A stretch of DNA of 64,000 nt from Melanocharis versteri (taxonomy: Eukaryota; Chordata; Aves; Passeriformes; Melanocharitidae), in assembly GCA_013397845.1 (NCBI GenBank), contig VZTG01009163.1, forward strand, positions 1-64,000, written 5' to 3'. Shown piece after piece: positions 1 to 10,200 of this stretch. The notes beneath the pieces were generated by a model. The model searched no databases. It was given only the letters and a program-made list of their open reading frames with translations, and was not told the DNA's origin. The translations under genes and the position numbers were made by a program. Each line of letters begins with the position of its first letter. The first letter of the stretch is position 1.

Positions 1-148
1 TGGAGGCGGCGCTGGAGGCGGCGGAGGTCGAGCTGAAGAGGCGCTTGCGGTCCTGCGGCGGCGAGATCCATCGGTCGGGCGGCGGCAGCGGGCGCAGGTA
101 GCCGGCGCGCCGCGAGTAGGTGCGGAGCAGCCGCGGCTGCAGCGGCAT
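1..148 (-). CDS. HASPIN: HASPIN (GSG2) histone H3 Thr3 kinase, N-terminal fragment, leaves the window
   Basis: Read on the minus strand, the ATG at 148-146 opens a frame that runs off the window edge (49 codons). It begins MPLQPRLLRTYSRR and continues with PPQDRKRLFSS. The pair RL(L/F)RTY followed about 20 residues later by PPQDR(K/R)R(L/F)F matches the conserved start of vertebrate haspin, which phosphorylates histone H3 Thr3 in mitosis and helps recruit the chromosomal passenger complex. The kinase domain is at the C-terminus and lies outside the window. Synteny supports the call: in mammals haspin lies beside P2RX5, in the opposite orientation, inside an intron of ITGAE. The sequence is very GC-rich, as expected of a CpG-island start. 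A single N at 205 marks an assembly join just upstream. The call rests on a short but distinctive stretch. Confidence 0.75.
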   Translation of the reverse strand, partial: MPLQPRLLRTYSRRAGYLRPLPPPDRWISPPQDRKRLFSSTSAASSAAS

Positions 149-204
149 CGCGGCGCCGGGCGGGCCGGGCCCTCTGAGGGAGCCCGCCCGCCGTCCGTTC
201 GAAC
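1..204. promoter_or_regulatory. CpG island at the HASPIN 5' end (partial)
   Basis: This segment is extremely rich in G, C and CpG and covers the HASPIN start codon and the bases just upstream of it. Composition drops abruptly to ordinary genomic levels immediately after the N at 205, so the island is probably truncated by an assembly join. Confidence 0.6.
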
Positions 205-205
205 N
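205..205. other. Single-N assembly join
   Basis: A lone N separates GC-rich HASPIN promoter sequence from ordinary intergenic sequence. The sharp change of composition suggests a collapsed gap of unknown size rather than one uncertain base. Confidence 0.6.
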
Positions 206-261
206 GCACAAGTTGGTACTCCTTGGCTAGGTCTCTGTGACAGCTGTAGCTTGTTTCTTCT

Positions 262-415
262 GTGGGTGCCCCAACCCTGGCAGCGTTCAAAGCCGGGCTG
301 GATAAAGCCTTGAGCAACTTGGGATAGGGGGAGGTGTCCCTGCACACGGCAGGGGGGTGGGAATAGATGATCTTTAAGGTCCCTTCCAGCCCCAACATTC
401 TACGATTCTGTGTGT
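262..415 (+). repeat. CR1 LINE 3'-end fragment
   Basis: The segment holds the standard avian CR1 3' tail in plus orientation: a 'gggctggataaagcc...gagcaac' block, then 'ggaggtgtccctg', then 'gatgatctttaaggtccctt', ending at the 'ttctacgattctgtg' terminal repeat. Truncation at the 5' side is typical of CR1. Confidence 0.85.
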
Positions 416-3400
416 TCATGTATTCTATCCATGTGCAAAAATTCAGTTTATTTCACGTGTATCCCGCCCCAGGCGGGCTCCAGCTGCCGTTCCCGGGGTC
501 AGGGTGTGCTCCACCACGGGTGATGCCATTTCCTCACCCCGCAGAGCAAGCGGGATGTTTTACTCATGCCGGTGCCTCCCGAGAGGCACGCAGGGCTCAG
601 CAGAGATGCTGCAGCTCCCCTGGAATGACTCCTCAAGCGCTGCAGGCTTTGGTGTCACACTCAGGCTATGGGCACGGGACGCAGCTTGGTGGCAGCACAG
701 CCCTGGGTGCTTCTTGCAGTCTGAGCCCGGGGTTGCTGGAAAGCAGCTGATGTTTTGTTCCTTCCGTTTCTTCCCCCGTTGTTCTTAAAAAGCGGAGCGG
801 TTCTGCTGATCCCCGGGAAAATCAGGGGGAAATGATCTCCAGCAGAGGAATCTCCCTGGGCCTGAAAGAGAACCTTAACCCTGAGGGGTGAGGGTCACAC
901 GGGTGGCTTGGACCTTCCCCCGGGGCAGCGACAAGTGAGAAATCCAGACGGTTTTGCTGAGTCTAGAGAAGCAATCAAGTCCCAGAGTTAAATTCTGGGC
1001 CTTTTGTTCTGCCTCTGTATTTAGTGAAATCAGGTTTTGGCTGTGGGACAGAAGCAGAGGGAGGATATCTGCTGTTGCAGAGCGGATTTTTAGGGTTCTG
1101 CATGGAACTCTTGTGCAGATGCAGCTAAAGCAGAGGCCTCCTGCTCTTTCAGGGATTTCATCCTGAATACTCCCCTTTCTCTACTGAACACAGGGAAATC
1201 TTTAATTCCTTAATCTGAGAGAGTGCCACTGGTGATTTATCAGCTGCAGATTATCAGTAATTGCAATTTTGAGGGTTTGGGGAAAGAAGATGCCTGGCCA
1301 GACCTTGTGTTCTTCCAGTGAAATGATCTCAGGCCTCTCTTTGTGGATTCCAAAGAAAGTCAAGGATGGACACTTGGTAGTGTTCCTTTCTCTGTCTCCC
1401 TATTTTTGTGATTGTTTTGTTTATTTCTGTCTTGTTTGGTTGATCATAAACACCACAGATCTAATGTGGGTTTATAGACAGCAACAAGGATTTCTCATTC
1501 AGACCTTCAGAAGAAAAAAGAGTTCCTGTCTCCTTTGGCCTAACCAATATTGCCTGGTGGAAAAATAACAAACAATCTTTCTCTCCTTTATTTTTCTAGT
1601 TTCTTCTCTGAATTAAGCTTCCTTCATTACTTGGATGCCTTTTGTTGTCCCTTATGGCTCTCAAGGAGGTCAGCTCTTGCAGTGGGTAATGCTATTTTCC
1701 TTTTTAGATATTTTTTCTCCTAAATGCATTACAGAGTTCTGTGACTTGTAATTTCCGGCGAGTGCCATCGACCATTTAATTCTTTGCAAGCACTGCAGCA
1801 GATGCCAAACACATTTGCACTAATTGGATGGCACTTAAGGGATTAGTCAAGACTGCCAAGACTCAACTCATCCAAACCACAGCTGGCTTTTTGTGCTGTT
1901 TCCATGGGAGCCTGGCTATGTCTGCTTCTAAATTTATTTGCAATCTACATTTTGAATAAACCCCGCTGTGCAGAAGCCTCGTGGCCTGGCTGCGTGGCCC
2001 TGGCTCTGTGGCACTGGCACAGTTGTGGCATCTCCCTGAGTGACAGAAGATTTGCAAATTCGCCTCGTTCAGGGTCAGGATCCACCTGCCCCCAGCCAGG
2101 GGAAGGAGCTGGCAGCAGTTTGGGGGCAGAGGAGCTGCTGTACATCTCCCAGAGGCCTCAGAGCTGCCAGGATGGTTCATGACCTTTCTGCCTCCTGCGA
2201 AGGTGGCAGAGGGTTTGCAGAGCCACAGTTTCCTGGTTTCATTGCTGTGGGCCCCCTCACTCATCCGGCTTTGCATTTCTGCACACTTTTGTGCCTCCCA
2301 CAGGAGAACAGAATGTGTTTTGTGATGCTGCTTTAATCGGGGGTGACACCAGCTGCTTCTGGCTTTCTCACACACCAGGAAGATTCCCAAACCTTGGCTT
2401 TCCCTCAGAAGCTGCCAGGTTTGTGTGCAGAGCTGTGGGAACGCAGTGACCTGGGGGTTTGCAGGGGGAAGTGAGTTCAGCTCAGCAGGAGAAGGGCATG
2501 AGCAGTTCTTCATGATAAAGCTCAGGGCACTGACACAAGGGCATCAGAGATGAGCCATGGAGAGCTTTGCTGGCCTCGAGGGCCTGTTGGGCCAGCTTGG
2601 TTCGGAGGGTAATTGAATTGCAGCTCTAAAGAGACATTTCCTGTCCTTATTACAGCGAGGTGAAGCAGCTGAGTGATGCTGCAGGGCCACAGAGAGATTG
2701 CTTTGGCTCCCCCACTCCCAGCTTGGCTAAGCTGGCTCCAGCTGGGCTCTGCAGCACAGCTGGGACACATCAGCCTCTTGTGAACTGGAGAACTGGGAGC
2801 TGATTTAGAGCATCAGGGTCGTACTGGTTTAGAGCAGACCTGAGGTGAGCTCAGGTGCCTGGCTGAAACTTTCTTCCTCTGGGGGTCAATTCTGAGTAGC
2901 ACCTGTGTTTTCCTGTGGCTGGAAGGAGTTACCAGCTGGTAATTCCAGGGAGGAAAAGGTGGAGGCCTCATTCTAGACTTTCTAGCTCTTTCCATGAGGA
3001 AGGGGATGAAGGTTTCTCCTCAGCACTTGCAGCAAGGTAAGATCTGGCAGAGGTGTCAAGCCAGAACCAATTTAATGTATTTGTGCTATCAGAGAAGTGA
3101 GTCCTGACCTGTTGGGTGGATTCAAGAGCAGGGTTTCACCTTTAAATCAGTGGTTAATGTGAATACACTTTTTATTAAACCACTTCAGCTTTCAAGCTTT
3201 GACTTAACATTCTTCCCTTATTTCCCAGTGATGCTTTTATTGTCGGACTTTAGGAGGTGAATTCATTGCAACACAGCACTGCTGGTCCAGCTATCCTTGC
3301 ACTCAGCCTCTCAGCAGTGTTTTATGTGCACTTTTATTAATTCAATCTTACCTGATTCAGTGCCAGCTCTCTTGCAGAACAGGGCATGATGGCTTGGTTT

Positions 3401-6065
3401 CATTAGATGTGCACTGGTTTTCCTTCCCCTCTGATCCTCTTCCTCAAGCACTTTCCCTTCTTGGGTTGGGGGAGAGGAGTGGATAAATGTTCCAGCTAAT
3501 AATACCAGCATTCCTGCACTCTGTACAGGAGATTCAGGACTTGGGGAGGAACATGGAACACATCCAAAGGCTGGAAATGGCTCTCCTGGCAATGGAGGGC
3601 TGAATCAAAGACAGAATATTCTGCAACTTCAGCACTCTCCCATTTCCCTTCCCTTCTCTTCCCACAGACAGTTCCGGATGCTGCTGGGGATTGTGGCAGA
3701 AACTCTTCCCCCAAGTTCCCTTTCCACGGAGGCTGGGTGTGCAGCTGTGCTGGTTAGGAGGATAAAGAGAGGCTGATTTACCCAGCCAGGATTACATGAG
3801 AAGCTGAACAGAGCTTTTTTCTCACTGTGGGCTCCACACATTTCTTTGTTCTTGCATCTGAACCCATCACCTTCAGAGAGGGCAGCTCACGCCTGATGTT
3901 ACTGATTTCTGTTGGCGTGAGCTGTGGTTTGAAGCAACTTCCTCTCTCAACTTTGACTCTTCACCTTGGTTTTTCGGAGATATTGACTTACAAGTGTGAC
4001 AGCGTGACAAGAAACCGCGAGTGGAGAGAGCTGACCTCTGCCTTTTCTCCCTTCATTTCCTTGCCAGATCTCCTCTTCACTTCCTCCCCGTCTCTCTGCT
4101 ATTTCAGTAGCTGCCCTGGCGCCTGTTTCTGGGGGAAGATGGATCTGCATCACTCAGACATTGGCTGCAGGAGCTTTTCAGTGCCGGAGAAACGTCTCAG
4201 CATTTCTGAGTGAGCCTTTGGGAGCCGATGGCAGCAGGGTGGGGATCAGTCGGTGCCTGGGGGTGGTCATTTGGCCCTGGAAGTGACCAGGGTGAGTGCC
4301 CAAAACGGCTGAATCATGGCTGGCCTGGCCAGGCCTGTCTGCCCCTGCCTGCAAAGCACGTGCTCTGTTTGGGTGTAATTTAAAGATATTTTTGGGCTGA
4401 TCTCGAAATCTTTCCATGCCTCAGATGTGACCTTGCGGCGTTTCAAATGCCCCTGGGTCCGGGCAGAGGTTTAAAGTTTAATTTTCCCAGTCCCTTCAGG
4501 CGGCATTTAGAGGCTGAGATCAGCTCCGGGGCAGCTTAACACTGACAGGTGGAGAAAAAGTAGATGAGCAGCAGTCTGGGCAGACAGGGGTGTGTATCCT
4601 GTGAGTACGTGTGAACTATGAGAAGGCAATTCCTGTCAGCAGTGTGAGGAATTAAGTGCAGGTGTGACATGGCAGGCATTGAAGAAAAAAAAACAAAGAG
4701 AGAAAGGAGGAGTTTCAGTCCTGGAGGAGAAATCCTCCCTGGGAGAATTCCCAGGCTGAGCAAACAGCCCTCATGGGAATGGAGCAGAACCGGGGGTTTT
4801 TTCACGGGAAATTCAAGATGTTGAACTCGAAAAGGGAAACACCTCGCAGAGAAGATTCAGCCTCTGCCCCTTGGGAAGGACTGAGAGACGCTACATTATT
4901 TGCATCTTTAAGTGATGGCAATTAGGCTTCATTGGGTGATTTAGTCCCCTGCTGCAGACAAAACTGCTGTCGTTCGAACACCCACAGGTACTGGGACAAA
5001 CCCAGCAGCAGAACTGATTTCCGAGCAAGAAAAAAACCCAAGGTTGTGAAAGCCGTGTGATAAAAACAATACCCGTAAGACCATGCCACGAAGTACCAGC
5101 TGAATTGTTTTTGCAGCCCAGGACGAGCTAAATTTTTGCAGCAACAGCGTTGTCAGCAAAAATTTAGCGTGCGCTGAGCAGCATTCTGAGGCACATTTGA
5201 TACAAATGGAAACGTTTTATTCCAAAACAGCTACTGCACCTGTGCTTCTACTTGATGTCTACAAAAGCTCAAGAAAGTATCAGTTTTATATTCTCTTTTC
5301 TAGTTTAATTTCAGTGATCAAACGTGGTTTAAACCTTCAGGCCACACCTAGAGCACAACGCTTCTCGCTCTAAGGAAGGTTTTTTCTAACCTTTCTCAGA
5401 TTAATTGACTGTGTAAATCCTTTGTCAGATTAATTGACCTGGAAAATAATTACAAAGGCTCAGGGCAGAGCTGCTCTGGCAGCCACCAGGTTACAAGGAG
5501 GCCACAGGCAGGTTTGTGTTCTAGTTTTGCAGGTGCTGGAGAAAGGTTTCTTTCCCTTTGCAGAGGAGCTCCAGGGATGGCTCTGGGATGAGAGATAAAA
5601 TGAATGTTTCGTTCCTTATGACGCTGGTTGTGATTCTCCTGTGATTTGGAGCAACTTCATTAAAAACCAGATCCATCTGTTTAAATTCGATATGGAATTT
5701 AAGGAGGATGAAGGACAACATTTTCAAAATTTCCTGATTTCCCACCCCTTCTTATGCTGGTTAGCGTCCGTGATCGGCGTTGTGTGCGCATGCTCAAATT
5801 CCTGTTGCTGGGGTCTTGCGGCAGATCTTCGGCGTGTAGCAACTTTCTTGCGATGTGGAGACTTTTCAGCTCCTGGAAAATATTGCTTACTTGCACAAAC
5901 AAGAGTTAACAATATCGGTTTTACAGTTTCTGTAACTTCATGCTCTATTCTCCCGAATCCTCCCTTGATTATTTAATGAACAAACACTTGTCTATTACAG
6001 GACCATAAGAATGATTTACCCAGGGAAGGGAGTTGTGCAGAGCAGTGGCTTTATTTTTCTGACTA
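416..6065. other. Intergenic stretch, no gene recognised
   Basis: I found no exon-like coding sequence of a known family here on either strand. The open frames present, including one of 216 codons on the minus strand at 1863-2513, show no recognisable domain. In human, the 3' exons of ITGAE occupy the equivalent place; no integrin-like exon or GFFKR-type cytoplasmic motif was seen. Confidence 0.55.
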
Positions 6066-6440
6066 ATAGAAATAAAAGGAGATACAGTGACTGTTAATGG
6101 CAAACAAGGTCAATTACAGGAAATTATATTCCTTCAAATGAATTTAGCCATTACTGGCTGCCTCTGTAATTCCTTGCTGCAGTGAGCTGGGGAGCAAAGG
6201 CAGCTGCTGTGACACTGGGCTGCCACTGGCCTCGTGCTGCTGGTCCCTCATGGCCCAGGGTGGAACTGGGGCAGCTCCAGAAGCCTCCTGAAACTGAGAT
6301 CTGGAGCTTTTGGAGGAGCCTTTGGGGTAAGGTGAGGCAGGTCTGGCTGGGAGCCTCTCACCCACGTTGCTTCCTGGAACAAACCCAGGCTTGGCCTGTC
6401 TGTCACCTCTGCTTGTTTCCTCAGGTCCGGTTCCTGGAAA
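6066..6440 (+). repeat. Direct duplicate (copy 1) of the P2RX5 intron 11 / exon 12 boundary
   Basis: This stretch aligns by eye along its length, with small indels, to 14849-15200. Shared blocks include 'agaaata...ggagatacag', 'ctctgtaattccttgctgca', 'gtgagctggggagcaaaggc', 'cctcgtgctgctggtccct', 'gagatctggagctttt/c' and the acceptor-like end 'cttgtttcc(t/c)caggtcc'. Copy 1 lies about 0.84 kb upstream of P2RX5 exon 1 and carries a decoy of the last-exon splice acceptor, but its frame does not continue as P2RX5 tail. Confidence 0.8.
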
Positions 6441-6699
6441 CCATCAATTTATTCTTAGGCACACGCAGAATTTACTCATTAGTTTCATAATTCGGGTTTT
6501 GGTGTGAAGGTGTGGGAGCCAGGCAGGTTTTTTGGGTGGCTGTCGAGGACCCTGGTTCCCACTGCTCACACCAACGTTTAAGAAATCAAAAATTTAACCT
6601 AACACGTTGTCATCCTGTAAAGGCTGAAGAAAGGCTGCAACAATTAAGAAATGGTGAGAGACTAAAACTGTGTCACCTTGGGTGGTGCGACTGAGCTCT

Positions 6700-6976
6700 T
6701 CTCTCTGGTGACCAGTGACAGCACCCAGGGAACGCTGCAGCTCTGCCAGGGGAGGTTGGGGTTGGATATCAGGACAAGGCTCTTCCAGAGGGTGTTTGGG
6801 CATCGAGCAGGCTCCCCAGGGCACGGGCACAGCCTGACAGAGCTCCAGGAGCGTTTGGACAACGCTCCCAGGCACGGGGTGGGATTTTTGGGGTGCCTGT
6901 GCAGGGCTGAGAGTTGGGCTGGATGATTCTTGCGGGTCCCTCGCAGCTCAGCACATGCTGCGATTGTGTGAGCGTG
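6700..6976 (+). repeat. CR1 LINE fragment
   Basis: Plus-orientation CR1 sequence with the characteristic order: 'ctgcagctctgccaggggag', 'ggttggatatcagg', 'aggctccccagggca', 'cctgacagagctccaggagc', 'gtttggacaacgctcccagg', 'gttgggctggatgattcttg' and a degenerate terminal repeat. It lies about 300 bp upstream of the P2RX5 start codon. Confidence 0.85.
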
Positions 6977-7164
6977 GCTTTACACCGTAACGTGTTTCAC
7001 CCTGGACATTTCCTTCGAGGGGAGAGAATGGAACCTGGGGGCAAAACTCAGCGGGGAGAGAGAGGGGCTTTCCCAAGGGATGAATCAGCTGGAAAGCAGC
7101 TCGGGAAGGATGTGACAGTGCAGCTGCTGGCTTCTGACTGAGCTGCTGCCGGAGAGAGGCTGAA

Positions 7165-7197
7165 GGAGGGAGGAGGAGGAGGAGGAGGAGGAGGAGA
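7165..7197 (+). repeat. (GGA)n microsatellite upstream of P2RX5
   Basis: A pure purine run of GGA triplets lies about 90 bases before the P2RX5 start codon, in the presumed 5' UTR or core promoter. Such tracts can form G-quadruplex or triplex structures and vary in length; any effect on P2RX5 is conjecture. Confidence 0.85.
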
Positions 7198-7283
7198 TCG
7201 GGGCTGGTGTGTCAGGTTTCCATGCACTGCACGTGTGGGTGGTGCGAGCTGTGCCTGCTCCAGCCACCGAGCGAACCGGGAGC

Positions 7284-10200
7284 ATGGGGCAGGTGGCTTG
7301 GAAGGCTTTATTTCTGTCCCTTTTCGATTATAAAACGGAGAAATACGTCATTGCAAAGAACAAGAAGGTCGGGGTCCTCTACCGAGTAGTGCAGCTCTCC
7401 ATCCTGGCGTACCTGGTGGGGTAAGAATCACCCTCTGCTTCACGTTTTGCTGTGGTAAAGATGGATTTTTCATGTGATAAAAATGGATTTTGCCGTGATA
7501 AAGATGGATTTTGCCGTGATAAAGATGAATTCGGGTACTCTGCACACAGTGACAGCCTGCTGTGCCTCCTGATTTCAATGCAGATAATTAGACAGGTTTA
7601 TACAGCTGCATTTTGTAATGTCTAATAGGTTATATCTGATTTTTCACCTGCTAGGGATGGCTAGATTCAGCTCTGCCTTTCAGATTAAGGTCGGGTTAAA
7701 AATAGTCTCTATGGCTTTGTACTGCATTATTTATGCCTTTATTTCTATATTTTGTGGGCATGGTGCCAAACCTTAACGCTTCACTCCTCAGGAGCAACGA
7801 ACTTTAACAGCCACAGTGCTGAGCCTTGGGGCACATTTGGGTTTTCTGCACAGCACCACGACCTGCTGAGGTCTAGATGGGAGGGAAGCAAGCAGAAAGT
7901 GGGAGATTTCTTTGCTGGAGTGGGCTGCAGCAGCCGGGCTTGTGGGGGCTGAGGCAGCGCGAATGTCGGCTGCCTTGCATTCATTTCAGAGCAGGGCAGC
8001 TTGGCTCGGGAATAGCTTGGGAAAGGCCCAGTTCTGCAGCAGGCTGGTCACACTGGTGTGTAACGGGCGCAGGGATCATCCCTGCAGGCTCAGACCTGGG
8101 ATTATCCAGCCTGTGCTGTTGATTCATGAGTTTCTGAGGTTTTTCAGATTGTGACGCCGGACTCTGTCCCCTCACTGTCTGTGCTTCTGGGTCCCTTCAC
8201 CTTTCTCACACCTCGTGTTTCCACTGATTAAATATAGCAGAGTCATTTTTACGTGCTGGGTGTATTTATAGAAAGCTGTGCAGTCCCAGAGCCTGCTCAG
8301 TGAGCAGAGCACCAGGGAAGCCTCAGCAGCCTGGCATGGGCTGGCTGAAGGAGGAATCCTGTGGATAACACTGCCGAGGACTAAGAGGGATTCAGCGTGG
8401 ACAGGAAAAGCTGTTTTCCTCCCTTGGCATCCATCGCCTCCTGCAAACCCTTGGCTCTTTCACTGATGGTCACTGATGGACTCCTTTGTGGCTGGGGCTT
8501 ACAGGAACCTGTTCCTGTTCAAAGGCTGGCTTGGGGTGGGGATCATCAAACCTTTCTGGATCATTTCTTGGATGCAGCTGCCATTTCTCCATGGAAAACG
8601 CGAGGGTCTGCTTTTGAGCCCTCCTGGGAGAGGAAATCAGTGTTCTTGGGAGAAGGGGAAAGTAGGAAACTTTGCCGGAGTGGGGAATGTTGATGTGCAG
8701 GTTTGTCACATGTGGCAGGTGAAGGGCTGTGTGCTGCCAGTGCTGCTTCCCCTCCCCGTGGGCAGGAGAGCCCTGCAAAGGGCAGCTGAGCCACAGATTC
8801 ATCCTCTCTGCCTCTCCCAACCTGCCCCAGCACCTTTGGCTTCTTCAAGGGTGATTTATTGTCCTGGCAGGTGATTTTAGCAGTATTGTGGGGAGTTGGA
8901 AGCATTTCATTTAAGCCAGAGGTTGTCACCCAGGGAAATGGAACTCCTGCTGCTTCCAGCGAGGAGAAGTAAGCAAAGCTTTCCCTGGATTGCTTAGCAA
9001 GGCAGCAGCTCTGCCAGGGTGCAACCAGTTTGTTCCCATCAGCCTGGCTTACAGAAGACCCTGAACCCAGCTGAGAATGCTCCCTGCAGGTTTCTGTCAG
9101 GGATACCCAGCTCACCTGCAGGGGTTCCATCTTCCCAGCCGTGGTCTGTTGCTGACTGGTAGTGTACTTTGAACCCAACCACGCTCTGCCCTGCAACCTG
9201 CAAATCCTGCATTGTTTTTCATCTTGAGAAGGACACAGCCCTGCTCTTCCTTTCACTTTCTGAGGTTGCTGAGTGCAGCACAGACAGAGGCTTTGGTTTT
9301 TTACCTCACGACCTGTTATTACACATTTCACCACTGTTGACAAGCACAGCTTGTGTCCAAGAGTTTATCCTTTATTAGCAGTAGCAGTTGCAGGGGCTTT
9401 GGTGTCATTGGCATGTTTTGATTTGACCTTGGTGTGGATTTCTCCGTCTGACTCATCCCCTGACCGCCCCTAACGCTGCTGTGTTCACACAGGTGGGTGT
9501 TTGTTGTCAAGAAAGGCTACCAGGACACAGACACGTCCCTGCAGAGCTCTGTCATCACCAAGCTGAAAGGGGTGGCCTTCACCAACACCTCGGAGCTGGG
9601 GGAGAGGCTGTGGGATGTTGCAGACTATGTCATCCCTCCTCAGGTTGGCATCACCCCCTGCTGCTCTCTCTGCCCGTGTGGGTGCTGATGTGATCTATCC
9701 AGGTCATCCCTGTGAATTAGCAGGAGCTGGGCTACAAGAAAATAGTGCTGGAAGGGGTTTTCTGTTGTGAGTTTTTTATCTGAGATGCTGGGGGTGCTCT
9801 GCCTCCCCCCAGGGCCGTGGGCTGGCTCTCGTGGTTGCGTGTGCACCCACAGCCTGAGGGAATTCATCCAAACAAATATCCACACAAAGGGTGATGTTGT
9901 AACTCAGCCTGAAAAGCCGTGGAGAGAGGGGGGATTGTTTTCTTCTGCAGAGAGCTTCACGCTCCTTTTTACAAATAAAGTAAACCAGGTTTTTGAACTC
10001 TTTGTTTATTGCAGGGTGAAAGTGTCTTCTTTGTCATGACAAATCTGATCGTGACCCCAAACCAGAGACAAGCCACGTGTCCTGAGGTAGGAAGAACTGA
10101 GCCCCTTGACCCCCAGACCCCTGCAAAACCGGGGGTAAGAACTGACTGAGGACCCTTCTGGAGCAACAAAGAAAGGAAGGATGAAAGACAAGTGTTTTTT

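Noticed and set aside
1863..2513. 216-codon minus-strand frame in the HASPIN-P2RX5 interval
   Set aside because: No family resemblance, no supporting exon structure, and composition typical of non-coding DNA.
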